Below, in pieces: positions 1 to 11,300 of a stretch of 64,000 nucleotides of DNA; positions within the stretch are counted from its first letter, which is position 1; each line of letters begins with the position of its first letter. The position numbers and the translations under genes are program-made. The notes beneath the pieces are model-generated. The model did no database searches, was not told where the DNA came from, and saw only the letters and a program-made list of their open reading frames with translations. The stretch comes from a virus. Location of the stretch: positions 62,001 through 126,000 of the IMG/VR virus record IMGVR_UViG_3300031758_000004; one strand, given 5' to 3'.

Positions 1-5
1 TTATT

Positions 6-470
6 ATGATGAATGAAAGTATTGAAGGCTATTCTATTGATAAAAGAATGGATAGTGATGATTTTTTAGTTAATTATGAATTTACTGATTTAAATGATAA
101 TAGATATTTAGTACAATTCAAGAATGATACTGTTGGTCCAAAGTCTAATCCAGTTTTAGGTAAATGTTATGAATTAACATATTATGTTTGGGATGAGGAA
201 ATCAACAATTGGAATGTTAATAAGTTAGTAAACACAAATCTTTATAAAGTTTTAGTTACGGTATTTGGAACAATACTAAATGACTTTATTAAAAGAAAAC
301 CTTGGGTCACAAGAATTAGATTTGAGGGACTAGCAAAAGAACAAGAAAGAGAATATGTTACACAAAGAACGAAAGCTTATTTAAGACATTTAAGAAACAA
401 TCCAGTTCCAAACTTTAGTGTTGAGAATTTTGGAAATAATAGAATAACACTAATAAAAAATAAAATTTAA
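6..470 (+). CDS. Hypothetical protein, 154 aa
   Basis: Two ATG codons in tandem (6 and 9) give the same protein with or without one extra Met. The sequence is acidic in its first half (DSDDF, NDNRY) and basic in its second half, with a KRKPW stretch and an Arg-rich QRTKAYLRHLRNN segment. No signal peptide, membrane segment or known catalytic motif is visible. It is followed after two bases by the next plus-strand gene, so the two are probably co-transcribed, and both lie beside the fibre region. The gene may be structural by position only; I do not recognise the family. Confidence 0.75.
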   Translation: MMNESIEGYSIDKRMDSDDFLVNYEFTDLNDNRYLVQFKNDTVGPKSNPVLGKCYELTYYVWDEEINNWNVNKLVNTNLYKVLVTVFGTILNDFIKRKPWVTRIRFEGLAKEQEREYVTQRTKAYLRHLRNNPVPNFSVENFGNNRITLIKNKI

Positions 471-472
471 AC

Positions 473-844
473 ATGAACCGTCCAGAAGTAAGAATAGTTC
501 AAAATCAAGAGATTGAAACTAATCAAAATCCTAACATTGATAATTGGGAAGCTGAACAATTATTAAGAAAGTATGGATATAAACCGGAAAATTCCAATAC
601 TTTTCAACAACCTGAACAAATTGAACAACCTGGGATGACATTTGAGGAAATGATTGCTCAAGAAGAAAATAGAAGAAATCAAGAACGAATGAGAATGGAA
701 CAACAAATGAGAGGTCCTAAACCAGTTTCATTTGATGGTAGAAATGGTTATTATTCACAAACTTCATATGGTACTGATAGTGATTCTGGATTTTCATTCA
801 AGATTGAAGTTACTAGTGATATGAATATTCCTAAAAATTACTAA
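473..844 (+). CDS. Hypothetical Gln/Asn/Glu-rich protein, 123 aa
   Basis: This small hydrophilic protein is rich in Gln, Asn and Glu, with low-complexity stretches around residues 45-85 (repeated EQ, RRNQE, MEQQ). It starts two bases after the previous gene and ends in a 4-base convergent overlap with the minus-strand gene behind it. The composition suggests a flexible or coiled segment rather than an enzyme. There is no recognised domain. Function is unknown; a minor virion or assembly protein would fit the neighbourhood, but that is inference. Confidence 0.7.
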   Translation: MNRPEVRIVQNQEIETNQNPNIDNWEAEQLLRKYGYKPENSNTFQQPEQIEQPGMTFEEMIAQEENRRNQERMRMEQQMRGPKPVSFDGRNGYYSQTSYGTDSDSGFSFKIEVTSDMNIPKNY

Positions 845-1194
845 TTTAATATCTGACTTAATTTTAATTCTCTTAATAACTGAATTAGTATAGGAGATGT
901 TCTGAATGGAAAATAGTGATTTGGGACTTCTTCATTTAAAAACTTTTTAAAGTTTAAAATTATTGTAGTTTCTTTATAATCTGATTTTGATAAATCAAAG
1001 TGGTAAATTCCCTTTTTAAAAGACTCTTGTAGATGTGATAACGAACACAAGTCATAAAATCCGTTAATAAATCCAAACCATTTTTTCATAAGATATTCTA
1101 AATCATTATTGAATTCATATTCAGATAACTCATTTTCATTTAGTATTTTTAATACCAAATAGTTTTTATCACTTAATGTTATTTTATTATCCAT
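841..1194 (-). CDS. Hypothetical protein, 117 aa
   Basis: A small protein with no recognised domain; the sequence mixes acidic and aromatic residues (KKWFGFINGFYDLC, FHFDLSKSDY-like). It is downstream of the FkbM methyltransferase on the same strand and overlaps that gene by 16 bases, so the two are almost certainly one transcript. It may assist or modify the same substrate, but nothing in the sequence shows this. It converges on the gene ending at 844. Confidence 0.65.
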   Translation of the reverse strand: MDNKITLSDKNYLVLKILNENELSEYEFNNDLEYLMKKWFGFINGFYDLCSLSHLQESFKKGIYHFDLSKSDYKETTIILNFKKFLNEEVPNHYFPFRTSPILIQLLRELKLSQILN

Positions 1195-1973
1195 TCTCTA
1201 CTATTATATAATTCATTTGGTATGGCAACAAAATCTAAACACAGACCAGATACGGTTTGAAAAGATATGCCTTCATTAAATCTTTTAGTAAAATAACCAT
1301 AATCATTTAATAAATTAACTACACTATTTTCATCCTCACCGTAATTTTGTAATTGATCTTCTTCGATTTCTATATAAATTATAGGACGATTTTTCATTAT
1401 AGTTTCTTTAGCACCCAATAAAACTCTTTTTTCATAACCTTGTACATCTATCTTAATTATAGATATATTTTCTATATTATAAGAATCTAATTTATGTAGT
1501 TGAACTAATTCATAATTTTCTTCAACACCAACATGAATATTTCCGAAATTAACAGGACCTTTATCAAAGTAATTGGGTTTTTCTATACTTATAAAACCCT
1601 CATTATCACCTAATGCTACATTAAAACAATGTACATTATCTAATCCATTGAAAAAAACATTTCCGCATAATTGATAGTAAATAATTCTTTGTGGTTCAAA
1701 TGAAAAGACTTTTCCATTATCACCAACTAAATTTGCAAATTCCACAGTTATTTGTCCATTATTTGCACCAATATCAACTACATTTGATCCAGATATATCT
1801 AAGTTGTTATCAACCAAAAATTGATATATCCAAGGTTCGTATAAGGTATTATTAAGAAGAGTTGATGTTACTGCATTATCATTCGGAAATAATAAATACC
1901 TTTTTTCTAAATTATCTCTTTTATTTGATATTGCTTCTATTCTAAATGTTGATTTCATTTGAATTTTATTCAA
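1179..1973 (-). CDS. FkbM-family SAM-dependent methyltransferase
   Basis: This is a 264-residue protein with the Rossmann SAM-binding motif VVDIGANNGQ (about residues 65-74), an acidic strand end FSFEPQ and the FkbM signature IIKIDVQGYEKRVLLGA near residue 180, followed by IYIEIE. The FkbM family (Methyltransf_21) O-methylates sugars or small molecules. A second FkbM domain occurs in the plus-strand protein at 12290-13819, so the phage carries at least two. With the nearby glycosyltransferases it suggests methyl-capping of a glycan on the virion or on the host surface; the substrate is inferred. The upstream region is shared with the divergent fibre gene at 2044. Confidence 0.88.
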   Translation of the reverse strand: MNKIQMKSTFRIEAISNKRDNLEKRYLLFPNDNAVTSTLLNNTLYEPWIYQFLVDNNLDISGSNVVDIGANNGQITVEFANLVGDNGKVFSFEPQRIIYYQLCGNVFFNGLDNVHCFNVALGDNEGFISIEKPNYFDKGPVNFGNIHVGVEENYELVQLHKLDSYNIENISIIKIDVQGYEKRVLLGAKETIMKNRPIIYIEIEEDQLQNYGEDENSVVNLLNDYGYFTKRFNEGISFQTVSGLCLDFVAIPNELYNSREWIIK

Positions 1974-2043
1974 ATAAGTAGGTTTGTTTTAAAAAAGGAT
2001 AATTTAAAAATAATATATATAGTAAATAAAATAAATTGTCTAA

Positions 2044-4413
2044 ATGAGTCAAATAATTTTCAATACCACGGTAGATATGCAAAACATTTTAGGAACTCCT
2101 TCGAGTGGTTTTGCTGTCGCATATGATCTAGATAACGTAATAAAACAAAAAGACTCTAGTGGTGTCATAACACCAATTGGTGGAGGAGGTGGTTCACAAT
2201 CACTAAAACAGACTTTGTCTATTGGTAATGACTCAGGTACATATTCAATTAATTTAGGTACGACAAGTTATATTAAAACATCAGTCGGAAATGGTAGACT
2301 TTATTTAAGTTATGGTAATACTTATAGTACATACATAATGAATGGTGATTTATCAACATCTACATCTTCTGTTAATTTAACACCAGATTTTATATCTATA
2401 AATAAAAGCACTACAAATCAATTTACCAAATTAGATCTATTTTCGAGTACATCATCTATAAATGTTGGAAGTTTAACCTACTCAACTACAATAAGAAATA
2501 ATAAAAATACCATTTCTTTATTGGTTAATCAATTAGGATTAGGTCCTGGTTTCGTTGAACCTATCAAAATAGGTAATATTTCGGATGGTAGTGATGGTTT
2601 GGTTAAATCATATCTACACTTGAATACAAATGGATCTACTACAAGTAATGGAGTTTATAATACGGTTATTATTGGTGGAGAGAACATATTAGCAACACAG
2701 TCTAATTTTGTTTATTTAGGTAATAATGTTAATATAAACAATGCTTATACCTTACCTAATACAGATGGTACCATTGATCAAGTTATGAGAACTGATGGAG
2801 TTGGAAATTTATACTGGTCTGACTCATCAGGATCAACGCCTGGTTTGTATCAAGTTTTAGCTGCTAGTGCTTACTCTGGTACTTACTCAATTTTTATGGG
2901 TACATCACAGTCTATAAAAAGTGAAAATGGAGATTCAGCAATATATTTAGATTATGATGGTATTTCTAATAATTTATATTTAACAAATAATATATCGGTA
3001 ACACAATCATATATACAGTTATCTGAAGATGTTTTATATATTGGAGCTACAAATGGTTTAGTTACTATAACTAATGGATTAGGACTTCAATATACCGATG
3101 ATTATACAGGAACATTTGTTACACACTCCTTGGTTACTAAAGGATATGTTGATAGTTTGAGTAACGGTTCTTACGAAAACTTTAAAACCGCTTATGTTGA
3201 CTCACAATATGGTGTTAACTCAACTGCTAAATTAAATAGAATTGATTTACCTTATTTAACATTCGCATCAGCATCCCAAGCTATAACAGATACTTATCCA
3301 TCAGGTGGTTTAATTTATATTAAGAAGGGACTTTACACAGAGGCTTGTGAACTATTGGATAATACTGATTATTATTGTGAACCAGGAGTTGTATTCTCTC
3401 AAAATGGTTTTAACGATGGTGGTGGTGATGTGAATTGTAATATCTATGGATATTCACAATTCAACGGCACTGATGCTACTTTAGTTGCTTTGGATGTTCA
3501 GAATAACTCAAATATTAATTTTGAATTTGACTCAATTAACAATTTACAAGTTGGTTTTAAAATTAATTCATCAACTGGAAATATTAATGTAAAAGGTAGA
3601 TATATTAAGTCACAAACTGACTATGGTAGTGTTATTTCAGTTGAAGGTGGTGGTAAATTTCATTTTGATATTAGAGATGGTATAATAGGAGCTTATGATG
3701 TTGTTTATATAAAATCTGGATTTACTGGTACTTTCTCAGTTACATCACCAAATATAGTATGTGATTCTTCTTTAAACGCATCTGGTGCGGTTGCTGACTA
3801 TGGACATGCACTTAATGTACATGAGTCAACATCTGGATATGTTATTGTAAATTCTAATTTATTAAATTCATCAACTTATATAGGTGGTAATAATTCAGCT
3901 GCTAAAATAGGGTCGGGTTATGTTACAATAAATGGTAATTTAAATGGTAATGATGAAATTGGGCTTTATTTAACCAATGGTCAAACCGGTGATGTTACCG
4001 TTAATGGTGATATTAATAGTAATAGAGAGGCTATTAAACATTTAGGAGACTTAATAAAACTAAAAGTAAATAATTCATTGATTAAATCAATGGGATTAGG
4101 TACGAGTACTTACTCTATTCATATAAATAGTGGTAGTCAATCAAGTACTTATTTATATAACACTACAATTTATAATGGATTAACTAATTCAAGTCTTATT
4201 TATATACAAGGAACAAATTCACAATTTGGATCTTACAATTCACTTGCTTATAGTGTTGGTACATCATCCGGATATTTTATTTACGGAACACCTTCATTTA
4301 ATGTTGGTATACATAATACTAGAAGTAATAAGGACAATTTTGAAGCTGTGAATGATATATTCTCACCTAGTGGGTTTATTTATGATACAAATTTATATTT
4401 ACCTATATTTTAA
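2044..4413 (+). CDS. Tail-spike or fibre protein with beta-helix-like region
   Basis: A 789-residue protein with the Ser/Thr/Asn/Gly-rich make-up of phage fibres. The first 130 residues have short repeated strands (YSINLGTTSYIKTS, later YSIFMGTSQSIKSE), so the N-terminal half holds a duplicated module. Residues about 395-690 carry a pectate-lyase-like opening (FASASQAITDTYPSGG, then IYIKKGLY) and regularly spaced strands typical of a right-handed parallel beta-helix, as in tail spikes. No catalytic residues can be assigned. It leads a row of three giant fibre genes, with an AT-rich leader containing AATAATATATATAG about 30 bases upstream. Confidence 0.8.
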   Translation: MSQIIFNTTVDMQNILGTPSSGFAVAYDLDNVIKQKDSSGVITPIGGGGGSQSLKQTLSIGNDSGTYSINLGTTSYIKTSVGNGRLYLSYGNTYSTYIMNGDLSTSTSSVNLTPDFISINKSTTNQFTKLDLFSSTSSINVGSLTYSTTIRNNKNTISLLVNQLGLGPGFVEPIKIGNISDGSDGLVKSYLHLNTNGSTTSNGVYNTVIIGGENILATQSNFVYLGNNVNINNAYTLPNTDGTIDQVMRTDGVGNLYWSDSSGSTPGLYQVLAASAYSGTYSIFMGTSQSIKSENGDSAIYLDYDGISNNLYLTNNISVTQSYIQLSEDVLYIGATNGLVTITNGLGLQYTDDYTGTFVTHSLVTKGYVDSLSNGSYENFKTAYVDSQYGVNSTAKLNRIDLPYLTFASASQAITDTYPSGGLIYIKKGLYTEACELLDNTDYYCEPGVVFSQNGFNDGGGDVNCNIYGYSQFNGTDATLVALDVQNNSNINFEFDSINNLQVGFKINSSTGNINVKGRYIKSQTDYGSVISVEGGGKFHFDIRDGIIGAYDVVYIKSGFTGTFSVTSPNIVCDSSLNASGAVADYGHALNVHESTSGYVIVNSNLLNSSTYIGGNNSAAKIGSGYVTINGNLNGNDEIGLYLTNGQTGDVTVNGDINSNREAIKHLGDLIKLKVNNSLIKSMGLGTSTYSIHINSGSQSSTYLYNTTIYNGLTNSSLIYIQGTNSQFGSYNSLAYSVGTSSGYFIYGTPSFNVGIHNTRSNKDNFEAVNDIFSPSGFIYDTNLYLPIF

Positions 4414-4430
4414 AAAGATTTTAATATGAG

Positions 4431-7400
4431 ATGCAAGAATCAAGATACGGAAGAACAAATATAACAGATGAATATTTAAGGTATCCATTTAATGGACCAT
4501 TAAACTACAACTATAATTATAGTGGGACTTTTTCTAAATATTCAATAATTGATAAATATTATGTAGATTCACTAGTTAAAAATACTAAAAGATTGATAAG
4601 TGGTGGGGCTGAGTGGTCATCTGGTATGACTTTTAGTTTAACTGATATATGGTATTCTTTTTCTGGTGAAATACTATCATACTCTGCTAGTTATCCCGGA
4701 TTAACAATTAGTAATGGTGATTCATCATATCCTAGAATTGACTCAATAGTAATTACAGAGGATAGAACAATTAGAGTTAAAAGAGGTGTTCCCTCAGCAA
4801 CTCCAGTTAAAACCCCTCTAAATGAAGATGAGATTTTAATACAATACGCTTATATACCAGCATCTGCTACAACTATTGGAAGTAAAGTTCCTGTTTATTT
4901 AACAGATGCTCAATGGCAATCAAGCTCTTATTTAGTTTCTGGTACTTATTCTGGTACAGTAAGTTTTACGAGTACTGATAATCCTTTCGATGGTGGTGGT
5001 GACTTTTGTGTCGATGTTACATCTGATTATAGAACAGGTGTTAGGTTTACAAAAGCAATTGGAACTATACCACTTTCAACATACGGTTCTTTGAGTTTAA
5101 GAGTTAGATTTTCTGAAAGAGTACCTGGTAATAGATCATTAGTTGCTCAAATACAAGGTACATCTTCTCAATTTACTGGAACTGCATCTAGTAGTGTTAT
5201 TAACTTAATGTCATACGGTGTTGATAGAGATGTTATTAATCAATGGCAACATATTGTTGTTCCTATGTCTAAGTTTGGTTCGGTAATTACCAATGCTAAA
5301 AATATATCATTTAGATTAATTGGTGGTTCACCAAATTCAAATCATAATTGGAAATTAGACAATATTTACTTTCAAAGTGGAGCGCCTTATGATGAATATA
5401 TGGGAGAACCTGATCCTTCTTCAACTGGTGGTTCATTTTCTTATATAGTTCAACAAAGTAATGAATGGTTAAAATCTGTTTTTGGTAGAACAAATAGTGT
5501 GCCGAGTGGTCCAACTGCTGGTGATAGATATTTAATTATACCAACTGCTAATGATATATTTACCGGAATGGAAGATCAAATTGCCGAATTTGATGGATTA
5601 GCAGCAACTTGGTCTTTTACTATACCAACTAATGGAACATCAATAAGAGTTGATAATGAAGACAACTCTATTTATAGATATGAAGGTGATTATAATACTG
5701 GTTCTTGGATTAAAGAATTATTAGCTCAAATAAGATATTTAGATGCTACTACATCAAATGCTGGTTTAAGCTATTCAGCAACATCTACACCTTTATTTGA
5801 CGCATATAACAAAGAAATGATTTATCTTATTTCTTTTGGTGCAACTAATTCAATTGGAACGGCTTCTTTATCAGTTAACAATTTAGAACACGTTACACTT
5901 AAAAAAATTGCTGCTACTTCTGGTGTTGTAAATCTTGAGCCTAACGATTTAAAAGTTGGTGGTGTTTATAGTGTTAGTTATGATGGTACTTATTTCCAAG
6001 TTAATTTAGGTGGTGGTGGTGTAGGTAGTTTTATCGAAAATCCAGGTGATTATAGAATTTTAACAGCTACTGGTACATCTAATAATCAAGCAATAGCAAA
6101 CTCAAACTTAACTTTTGATGGTACTACATTGGGTATAACTGGGTCTAATATATCTGGTAATTTAATATATGCTTCAGCATCATCAACTGACACACTAATT
6201 AATATAACTCAAAATGGATCAGGTGATTCATTAATAGTTAATTCAAATAACTCAACATTTGTAATTGATTCAAATGGAAATGTTGGTGTTGGTACTCAAT
6301 CAACAAATAACAAATTAGAAATATTTGGAACCGTTTCGACTTTTGGATTTCAATTAAAAAACGGTGGTACTGAAGGATACTTCTTAGTATCAGATTCTAA
6401 TGGAATTGGTACATGGACGGCATCTTTCCCAGGAGCTACGGGAGCTACCGGGTCATCCGGAACATCTGGAACATCAGGTACAAGTGGTGAACAAGGTACA
6501 TCAGGTACAAGTGGTGGTGGATCTGCTGGTACATCAGGTACTTCAGCCTTAGGATCATCTGGAACATCAGGTACAACTGGTGCTCCCGGAGAGACTTTAA
6601 GTCCTCAAGGTGTCGAGGCTTCATATTCGTCATTAACTCAAAGTGTTGGTACTGTAAATACAATACCAACACCTGGATTTCTAGATACTTACATTGTACA
6701 AGATACTGCTAGTTTATGGATTTATGATCCAACTTCAACAGCGGCTAACTCAGAAGGTTGGGTTGATATGGGTTCAATTCAAGGTCCAGCTGGTTTAGAT
6801 GGATCTGCTGGAACTTCAGGTACAAGTGGTAGTCAGGGTACATCTGGAACATCAGGTTCTAATGGAACATCTGGAACATCCGGAACTCAAGGTACATCCG
6901 GTACAAGTGGTGAGAATGGAACAAGTGGAACTTCTGGTTTACATGGATCTACTGGTACATCTGGAACTCAAGGAACATCTGGAACTCAAGGAACATCTGG
7001 AACTCAAGGAACAAGTGGGACTCAAGGAACATCCGGAACATCTGGTTTAAACGGATCTGCTGGAACACAAGGAACATCTGGAACAAAAGGAACAAGTGGA
7101 ACAAGAGGTTCATCAGGAACAAGTGGATCATCTGGGTCACAAGGTAATTCAGCTGGTATTCAATATAACTATGCTACTAGCACCACAAACTCAAATCCAG
7201 GCGTAACCAATTTGAGACTTTTGAGTAACTCACTACCAACAGTTGGAACTATATTAATAAGTATTATTGATTTAAATTCAATAGATGAGTCTGCTTGGTT
7301 ATCTTCTATGACAACTGGTTATTTAACTATTAGAGGTAACTCAAATGATTCTACAAATTCAGCGGTTTTTTATATATCAAATGTTTCTTTACAGACTAGT

Positions 7401-8261
7401 TCACCATTTAACTACTACTCATTGACAGTTGATACTACATATACATCTGGTAATTGGAATTTCGCCTCAACTGATATTGTTGTTTTAAACTTTTCTAAAA
7501 CTGGTGATGGTACATCAGGAACAAGTGGTTCTGCTGGAACAAGTGGCTTAAGTGGCTCAGCTGGGACAAATGGTACTTCTGGATCATCTGGAAATCAAGG
7601 AACATCTGGTACAAGTGGTGGTGGATCTGCTGGTACACGTGGAACATCCGGTACAAGTGGTGGTGGATCTGCTGGTACACGTGGAACATCCGGTACAAGT
7701 GGTGGTGGATCTGCTGGTACACGTGGAACATCCGGTACAAGTGGTGGTGGATCTGCTGGTACAAGTGGTTTATTATTATTGACTGGATCTACCGATAATG
7801 GTATTATTACATTAAATGGTACTCAACCAAATGCTACAGTAGAACAGTATTTAAAATATGACGGAACTACATTCACGGTTGGTAATGCAAGTGGTAATTT
7901 TTTCCAAGCTGGTAATGATACAATTATAATAGGTCTAACACCATCTTTATATGCTACTAAAGGAACTGTTATAGGAGTTGGTACTACAAATATCTTTTCT
8001 GTCGCAACAGCATCATATACTAGTATGTTTTATGAATATTATATTAAAAATGGAACTAATTTAAGAGCGGGTAATATAGTAGCGGTTTGGACAGGAAGTA
8101 GTATTCAATTCACCGAAACATCAACTATGGATATAGGTAATACCACAACTGGTGTAAATGCTTTTACATTCTCAGCTGTATTATCAACACCAAATGCAGT
8201 TTTACAAGGAATTTCATCATTGACAAATTGGGAAATTAGAACAATAATTAGAGCAATTTAA
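4431..8261 (+). CDS. Giant fibre protein with collagen-like GTSG repeats, 1276 aa
   Basis: The order of parts is: an N-terminal segment; a beta-sandwich, carbohydrate-binding-like region at about 150-310 (LSLRVRFSERVPG, WQHIVVPMSKFG, WKLDNIYFQSG); a region resembling DUF2793 at about 345-430 (GPTAGDRYLI, WSFTIPTNGT); a long beta-rich region; then three blocks of Gly-Thr-Ser triplets at about 673-720, 790-910 and 1025-1113, separated by globular inserts; and a conserved-looking C-terminal domain. Gly-X-Y triplets form collagen-like trimeric rods in phage fibres. The start ATG lies 17 bases after the previous stop. Several short open frames on both strands here are only shadows of the triplet repeats. 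Confidence 0.85.
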   Translation: MQESRYGRTNITDEYLRYPFNGPLNYNYNYSGTFSKYSIIDKYYVDSLVKNTKRLISGGAEWSSGMTFSLTDIWYSFSGEILSYSASYPGLTISNGDSSYPRIDSIVITEDRTIRVKRGVPSATPVKTPLNEDEILIQYAYIPASATTIGSKVPVYLTDAQWQSSSYLVSGTYSGTVSFTSTDNPFDGGGDFCVDVTSDYRTGVRFTKAIGTIPLSTYGSLSLRVRFSERVPGNRSLVAQIQGTSSQFTGTASSSVINLMSYGVDRDVINQWQHIVVPMSKFGSVITNAKNISFRLIGGSPNSNHNWKLDNIYFQSGAPYDEYMGEPDPSSTGGSFSYIVQQSNEWLKSVFGRTNSVPSGPTAGDRYLIIPTANDIFTGMEDQIAEFDGLAATWSFTIPTNGTSIRVDNEDNSIYRYEGDYNTGSWIKELLAQIRYLDATTSNAGLSYSATSTPLFDAYNKEMIYLISFGATNSIGTASLSVNNLEHVTLKKIAATSGVVNLEPNDLKVGGVYSVSYDGTYFQVNLGGGGVGSFIENPGDYRILTATGTSNNQAIANSNLTFDGTTLGITGSNISGNLIYASASSTDTLINITQNGSGDSLIVNSNNSTFVIDSNGNVGVGTQSTNNKLEIFGTVSTFGFQLKNGGTEGYFLVSDSNGIGTWTASFPGATGATGSSGTSGTSGTSGEQGTSGTSGGGSAGTSGTSALGSSGTSGTTGAPGETLSPQGVEASYSSLTQSVGTVNTIPTPGFLDTYIVQDTASLWIYDPTSTAANSEGWVDMGSIQGPAGLDGSAGTSGTSGSQGTSGTSGSNGTSGTSGTQGTSGTSGENGTSGTSGLHGSTGTSGTQGTSGTQGTSGTQGTSGTQGTSGTSGLNGSAGTQGTSGTKGTSGTRGSSGTSGSSGSQGNSAGIQYNYATSTTNSNPGVTNLRLLSNSLPTVGTILISIIDLNSIDESAWLSSMTTGYLTIRGNSNDSTNSAVFYISNVSLQTSSPFNYYSLTVDTTYTSGNWNFASTDIVVLNFSKTGDGTSGTSGSAGTSGLSGSAGTNGTSGSSGNQGTSGTSGGGSAGTRGTSGTSGGGSAGTRGTSGTSGGGSAGTRGTSGTSGGGSAGTSGLLLLTGSTDNGIITLNGTQPNATVEQYLKYDGTTFTVGNASGNFFQAGNDTIIIGLTPSLYATKGTVIGVGTTNIFSVATASYTSMFYEYYIKNGTNLRAGNIVAVWTGSSIQFTETSTMDIGNTTTGVNAFTFSAVLSTPNAVLQGISSLTNWEIRTIIRAI
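6955..7026 (+). repeat. 18-bp tandem repeats coding GTSGTQ
   Basis: About four in-frame copies of an 18-base unit (GGAACATCTGGAACTCAA with small variations) sit within the second collagen-like block. The last copy uses AGT/GGG codons instead of TCT/GGA, so copies have begun to diverge at synonymous sites. The unit is protein-coding, not an intergenic repeat. Confidence 0.85.
7599..7766 (+). repeat. Four 42-bp tandem repeats in the fibre gene
   Basis: Four consecutive 42-base units begin at 7599, 7641, 7683 and 7725, each coding GTSGTSGGGSAGTR. They are nearly identical; the first uses TCT where later ones use TCC, and the fourth ends in Ser instead of Arg. Such near-perfect repetition points to recent slippage or unequal recombination that changes rod length in 14-residue steps. 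Confidence 0.93.
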
Positions 8262-8289
8262 ACATTTTGGAATAAAAGAAGTTTATGAA

Positions 8290-8301
8290 TTTAATATATA
8301 C
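8290..8301 (+). promoter_or_regulatory. Putative phage promoter motif TTTAATATATAC
   Basis: TTTAATATATAC followed by TTT, 42 bases before the ATG at 8343, in the 81-base gap between two fibre genes. The same word occurs at 16382, 29302 and 46529 on the plus strand, and in shortened form (TTAATATATAC) at 41252-41242 and 52032-52022 on the minus strand. Function as a promoter is inferred from recurrence and position. Confidence 0.6.
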
Positions 8302-8342
8302 TTTAACTTATTTTGGAAAGTGAAAAAATTGAGTTATTGTAA

Positions 8343-11300
8343 ATGGGTAATGAATTCTTTGCTAGAAAAGGTCTAGCGCTTGGTACAGCTTCCGAAACAG
8401 CAACAGATAACCGAATATTAATATATGGTGCTGATGGTGTTCTAAAATATAGAACTGATATATCAGGTACGGGTACATCCGGTACATCCGGTACTCGTGG
8501 TACATCCGGTACATCCGGTATTCAAGGTACATCCGGTACTCGTGGTACATCCGGTACATCCGGTATTCAAGGTACATCCGGTACTCGTGGTACATCCGGT
8601 ACATCCGGATCACAAGGGCCTTCTTCCGGTCTTCTTTATAACTTTATTTCATCTGGTACAATGGCTGATCCAGGTGTTAGTAATTTTAAACTAATAAGAA
8701 CATCATCATTCTCAAATGTTACTAATATTTATATAAATGAGATTGATAATTTATCTGTTATACAAACATCTTATTTATTTGGTATAGGTGTAGGCGATTA
8801 TATAATTATAAGAGGTAATGATAACTCAACAACAAACTTTGGGATATTATATGTAACATCAAAAACTGATGTTGGATCTTATTGGGATTTTGGTGTTAGT
8901 GTTATATCCGGTAATTGGAATTTAAACTCATCATACTTATGTTCTATATCTATACAATTTTCCGGTACATCTGGTAGCCAAGGAACATCCGGAACATCTG
9001 GAGTTAAAGGTACTTCTGGTACTTCAGGAACCTCCTTATTAGTAGCCGGTGTTCAAAATCAAATACAGATTAATAATGGTTTAGGTGGATTGGGTCAATT
9101 TGGATTGATGGATTCGACTAGGGGTTCAATTCTTATAAACAATAGTAGTCCAATAAACACAACCGGATTGGATAATACATTTATAGGACATCAATCTGGT
9201 TGTGGTAACACAACCGGATTTAGTAATATATTCATCGGATCTCTATCTGGTTCTAATAATATAACCGGTTTTGAAAATATATTTATTGGTACTAAGTCAG
9301 GTTGTAGTAATACCTTTGGTGATAATAACTTATTCATTGGTAGTAATTCTGGTTGTAGTAACACAACTGGTAGTTATAACACATTTATAGGTAATTACTC
9401 AGCTAATTGCAACACAGTACAAATAGCTAACACTTATATTGGTGCTTTTACTGGTGCTGAATTACAAGGTCAATTCAATACTTTAGTTGGATATATTTCT
9501 GGTGGAGGTGGGGGGTTAATAAACGCCACTAGTTCTTACAACACATCACTAGGTGCAGCGTCTGGTGGATCTATATCATATGGTATTGGTCAAAATACAT
9601 ATATTGGATCTTTTGCTGGATACTCAGATTCATATGGATTTTCAAGTGTCATGATTGGATTTTGTTCAGGTGCTTGTACTGGTGTATCATCAACAAATTT
9701 ATTTATAGGTGCTTATAGTGGGGGTGGTAATAAGTATTCATGTCTAAATACATTTGTAGGATATCAAACCGGTGGATCTTTTAACCCAAATCCTAATTCA
9801 CAGAATGCAACAAATTCACAAAAATGCAACGTGATATTTGGTCATCAATCTGGTTTTTTAAGTTTTTATTCCTGTGATAATACATATTTGGGATTTAGAT
9901 CTGGTTATTCGGGAACACAATCATCATTTAATACATTTATAGGTTTTTGTTCAGGATATTCCAATATTATAAACAGTAATACATTTATTGGATATCTATC
10001 GGGTAATAAAAATACAATTGGATCTTCTAATTCATTTATCGGTTATAAATCTGGGAGTGAAAACACAACAGGATCTTTCAACACTTTCATTGGATATCAA
10101 TCAGGTATGTGTAATTTAACCGGGATTGCTAATGTATTTATAGGACACTGTACTGGTGGTAGTAACACAGCAGGTGAAAGAAATACATTTATTGGCGTTA
10201 ACGCTGGAGTTTCTAATACGGTCGGAATTTGTAATACTTATATTGGTCAAGGTGCTGGTTATAGTAATACAACAACTAGCGAAAATATCTATATTGGTAC
10301 ATTATCCGGTTTTTCTAGTAATGGTGCGTCAAATACGATATCAATGGGTGTTAGAGCTGGGTATTTTACATCTGGTTCTGATAATATATTTATAGGTAAT
10401 TGCTCTGGTTATGATAATAATATTGGTTTTAGTAATGTATATATTGGAAAATTATCCGGTTTCAGTGGAACCCAATCGTCTCAAAATACATTTATTGGTG
10501 TTTGCTCTGGTTATAATAACAAAACTAGTACCAATACATTCGTTGGATTTTGCTCCGGATCTTCCAACACATCAGGTTCAAATAATACATTCATTGGTAA
10601 TCTTAGTGGTTCTACTAACGTAACTGGTTCAAATAATACATTTGTTGGTAATCAAGCGGGTTTCAGTAATACAACTGGACATGAAAATACATTTGTTGGT
10701 AAATCGAGTGGTTACTATAATGTTTCTGGTGAATGTAATACTTTTATTGGAGCAGATGCTGGTTATTGTAATACTACTGGTCGAAGAAATACATTTATAG
10801 GTACTTGTGCAGGATGTTGTGCTAATGGACTTGATAATACGTTTATTGGATATCATTCTGGTAAGTCAGCGATAAATAATGGTGGTTGTGGTACTGATAA
10901 CACATTTGTAGGATCTTGTACAGGTCCAGTTAATACAACTGGTGAATTAAATACATTCATTGGTTCTGGTACTGGTTATTCAAATACATCAGGTAGATTA
11001 AATACATTCTTAGGTACTAATGCTGGTTTTGAAAATACCACTGGTTTTGAAAATACTATTGTTGGTGTACAAGCAGGACAGTATAACACAATTGGAAATT
11101 ATAACTCATTCTTTGGTGTTTATGCTGGATGGCAAAATACAACTGGTATATCAAACACATATATAGGTTGGGCATCGGGTGCATCAAATGTTTCGGGTCA
11201 AGGTAATACATTTATTGGTGAATCATCTGGTTATGGTAATACAAGTGGTATTTATAATACATTTATCGGATATTGCTCTGGTTTTGTTAGTGAAACTGGT

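Noticed and set aside
6445-8620. Direct repeats that could be taken for a CRISPR array
   Set aside because: The units are in frame, code GTS triplets, have no unique spacers and lie within long fibre genes.
10629-10856. 75-codon antisense frame in the YadA-like repeats, and similar short frames
   Set aside because: They are low-complexity shadows of the repeat and recur with its period.
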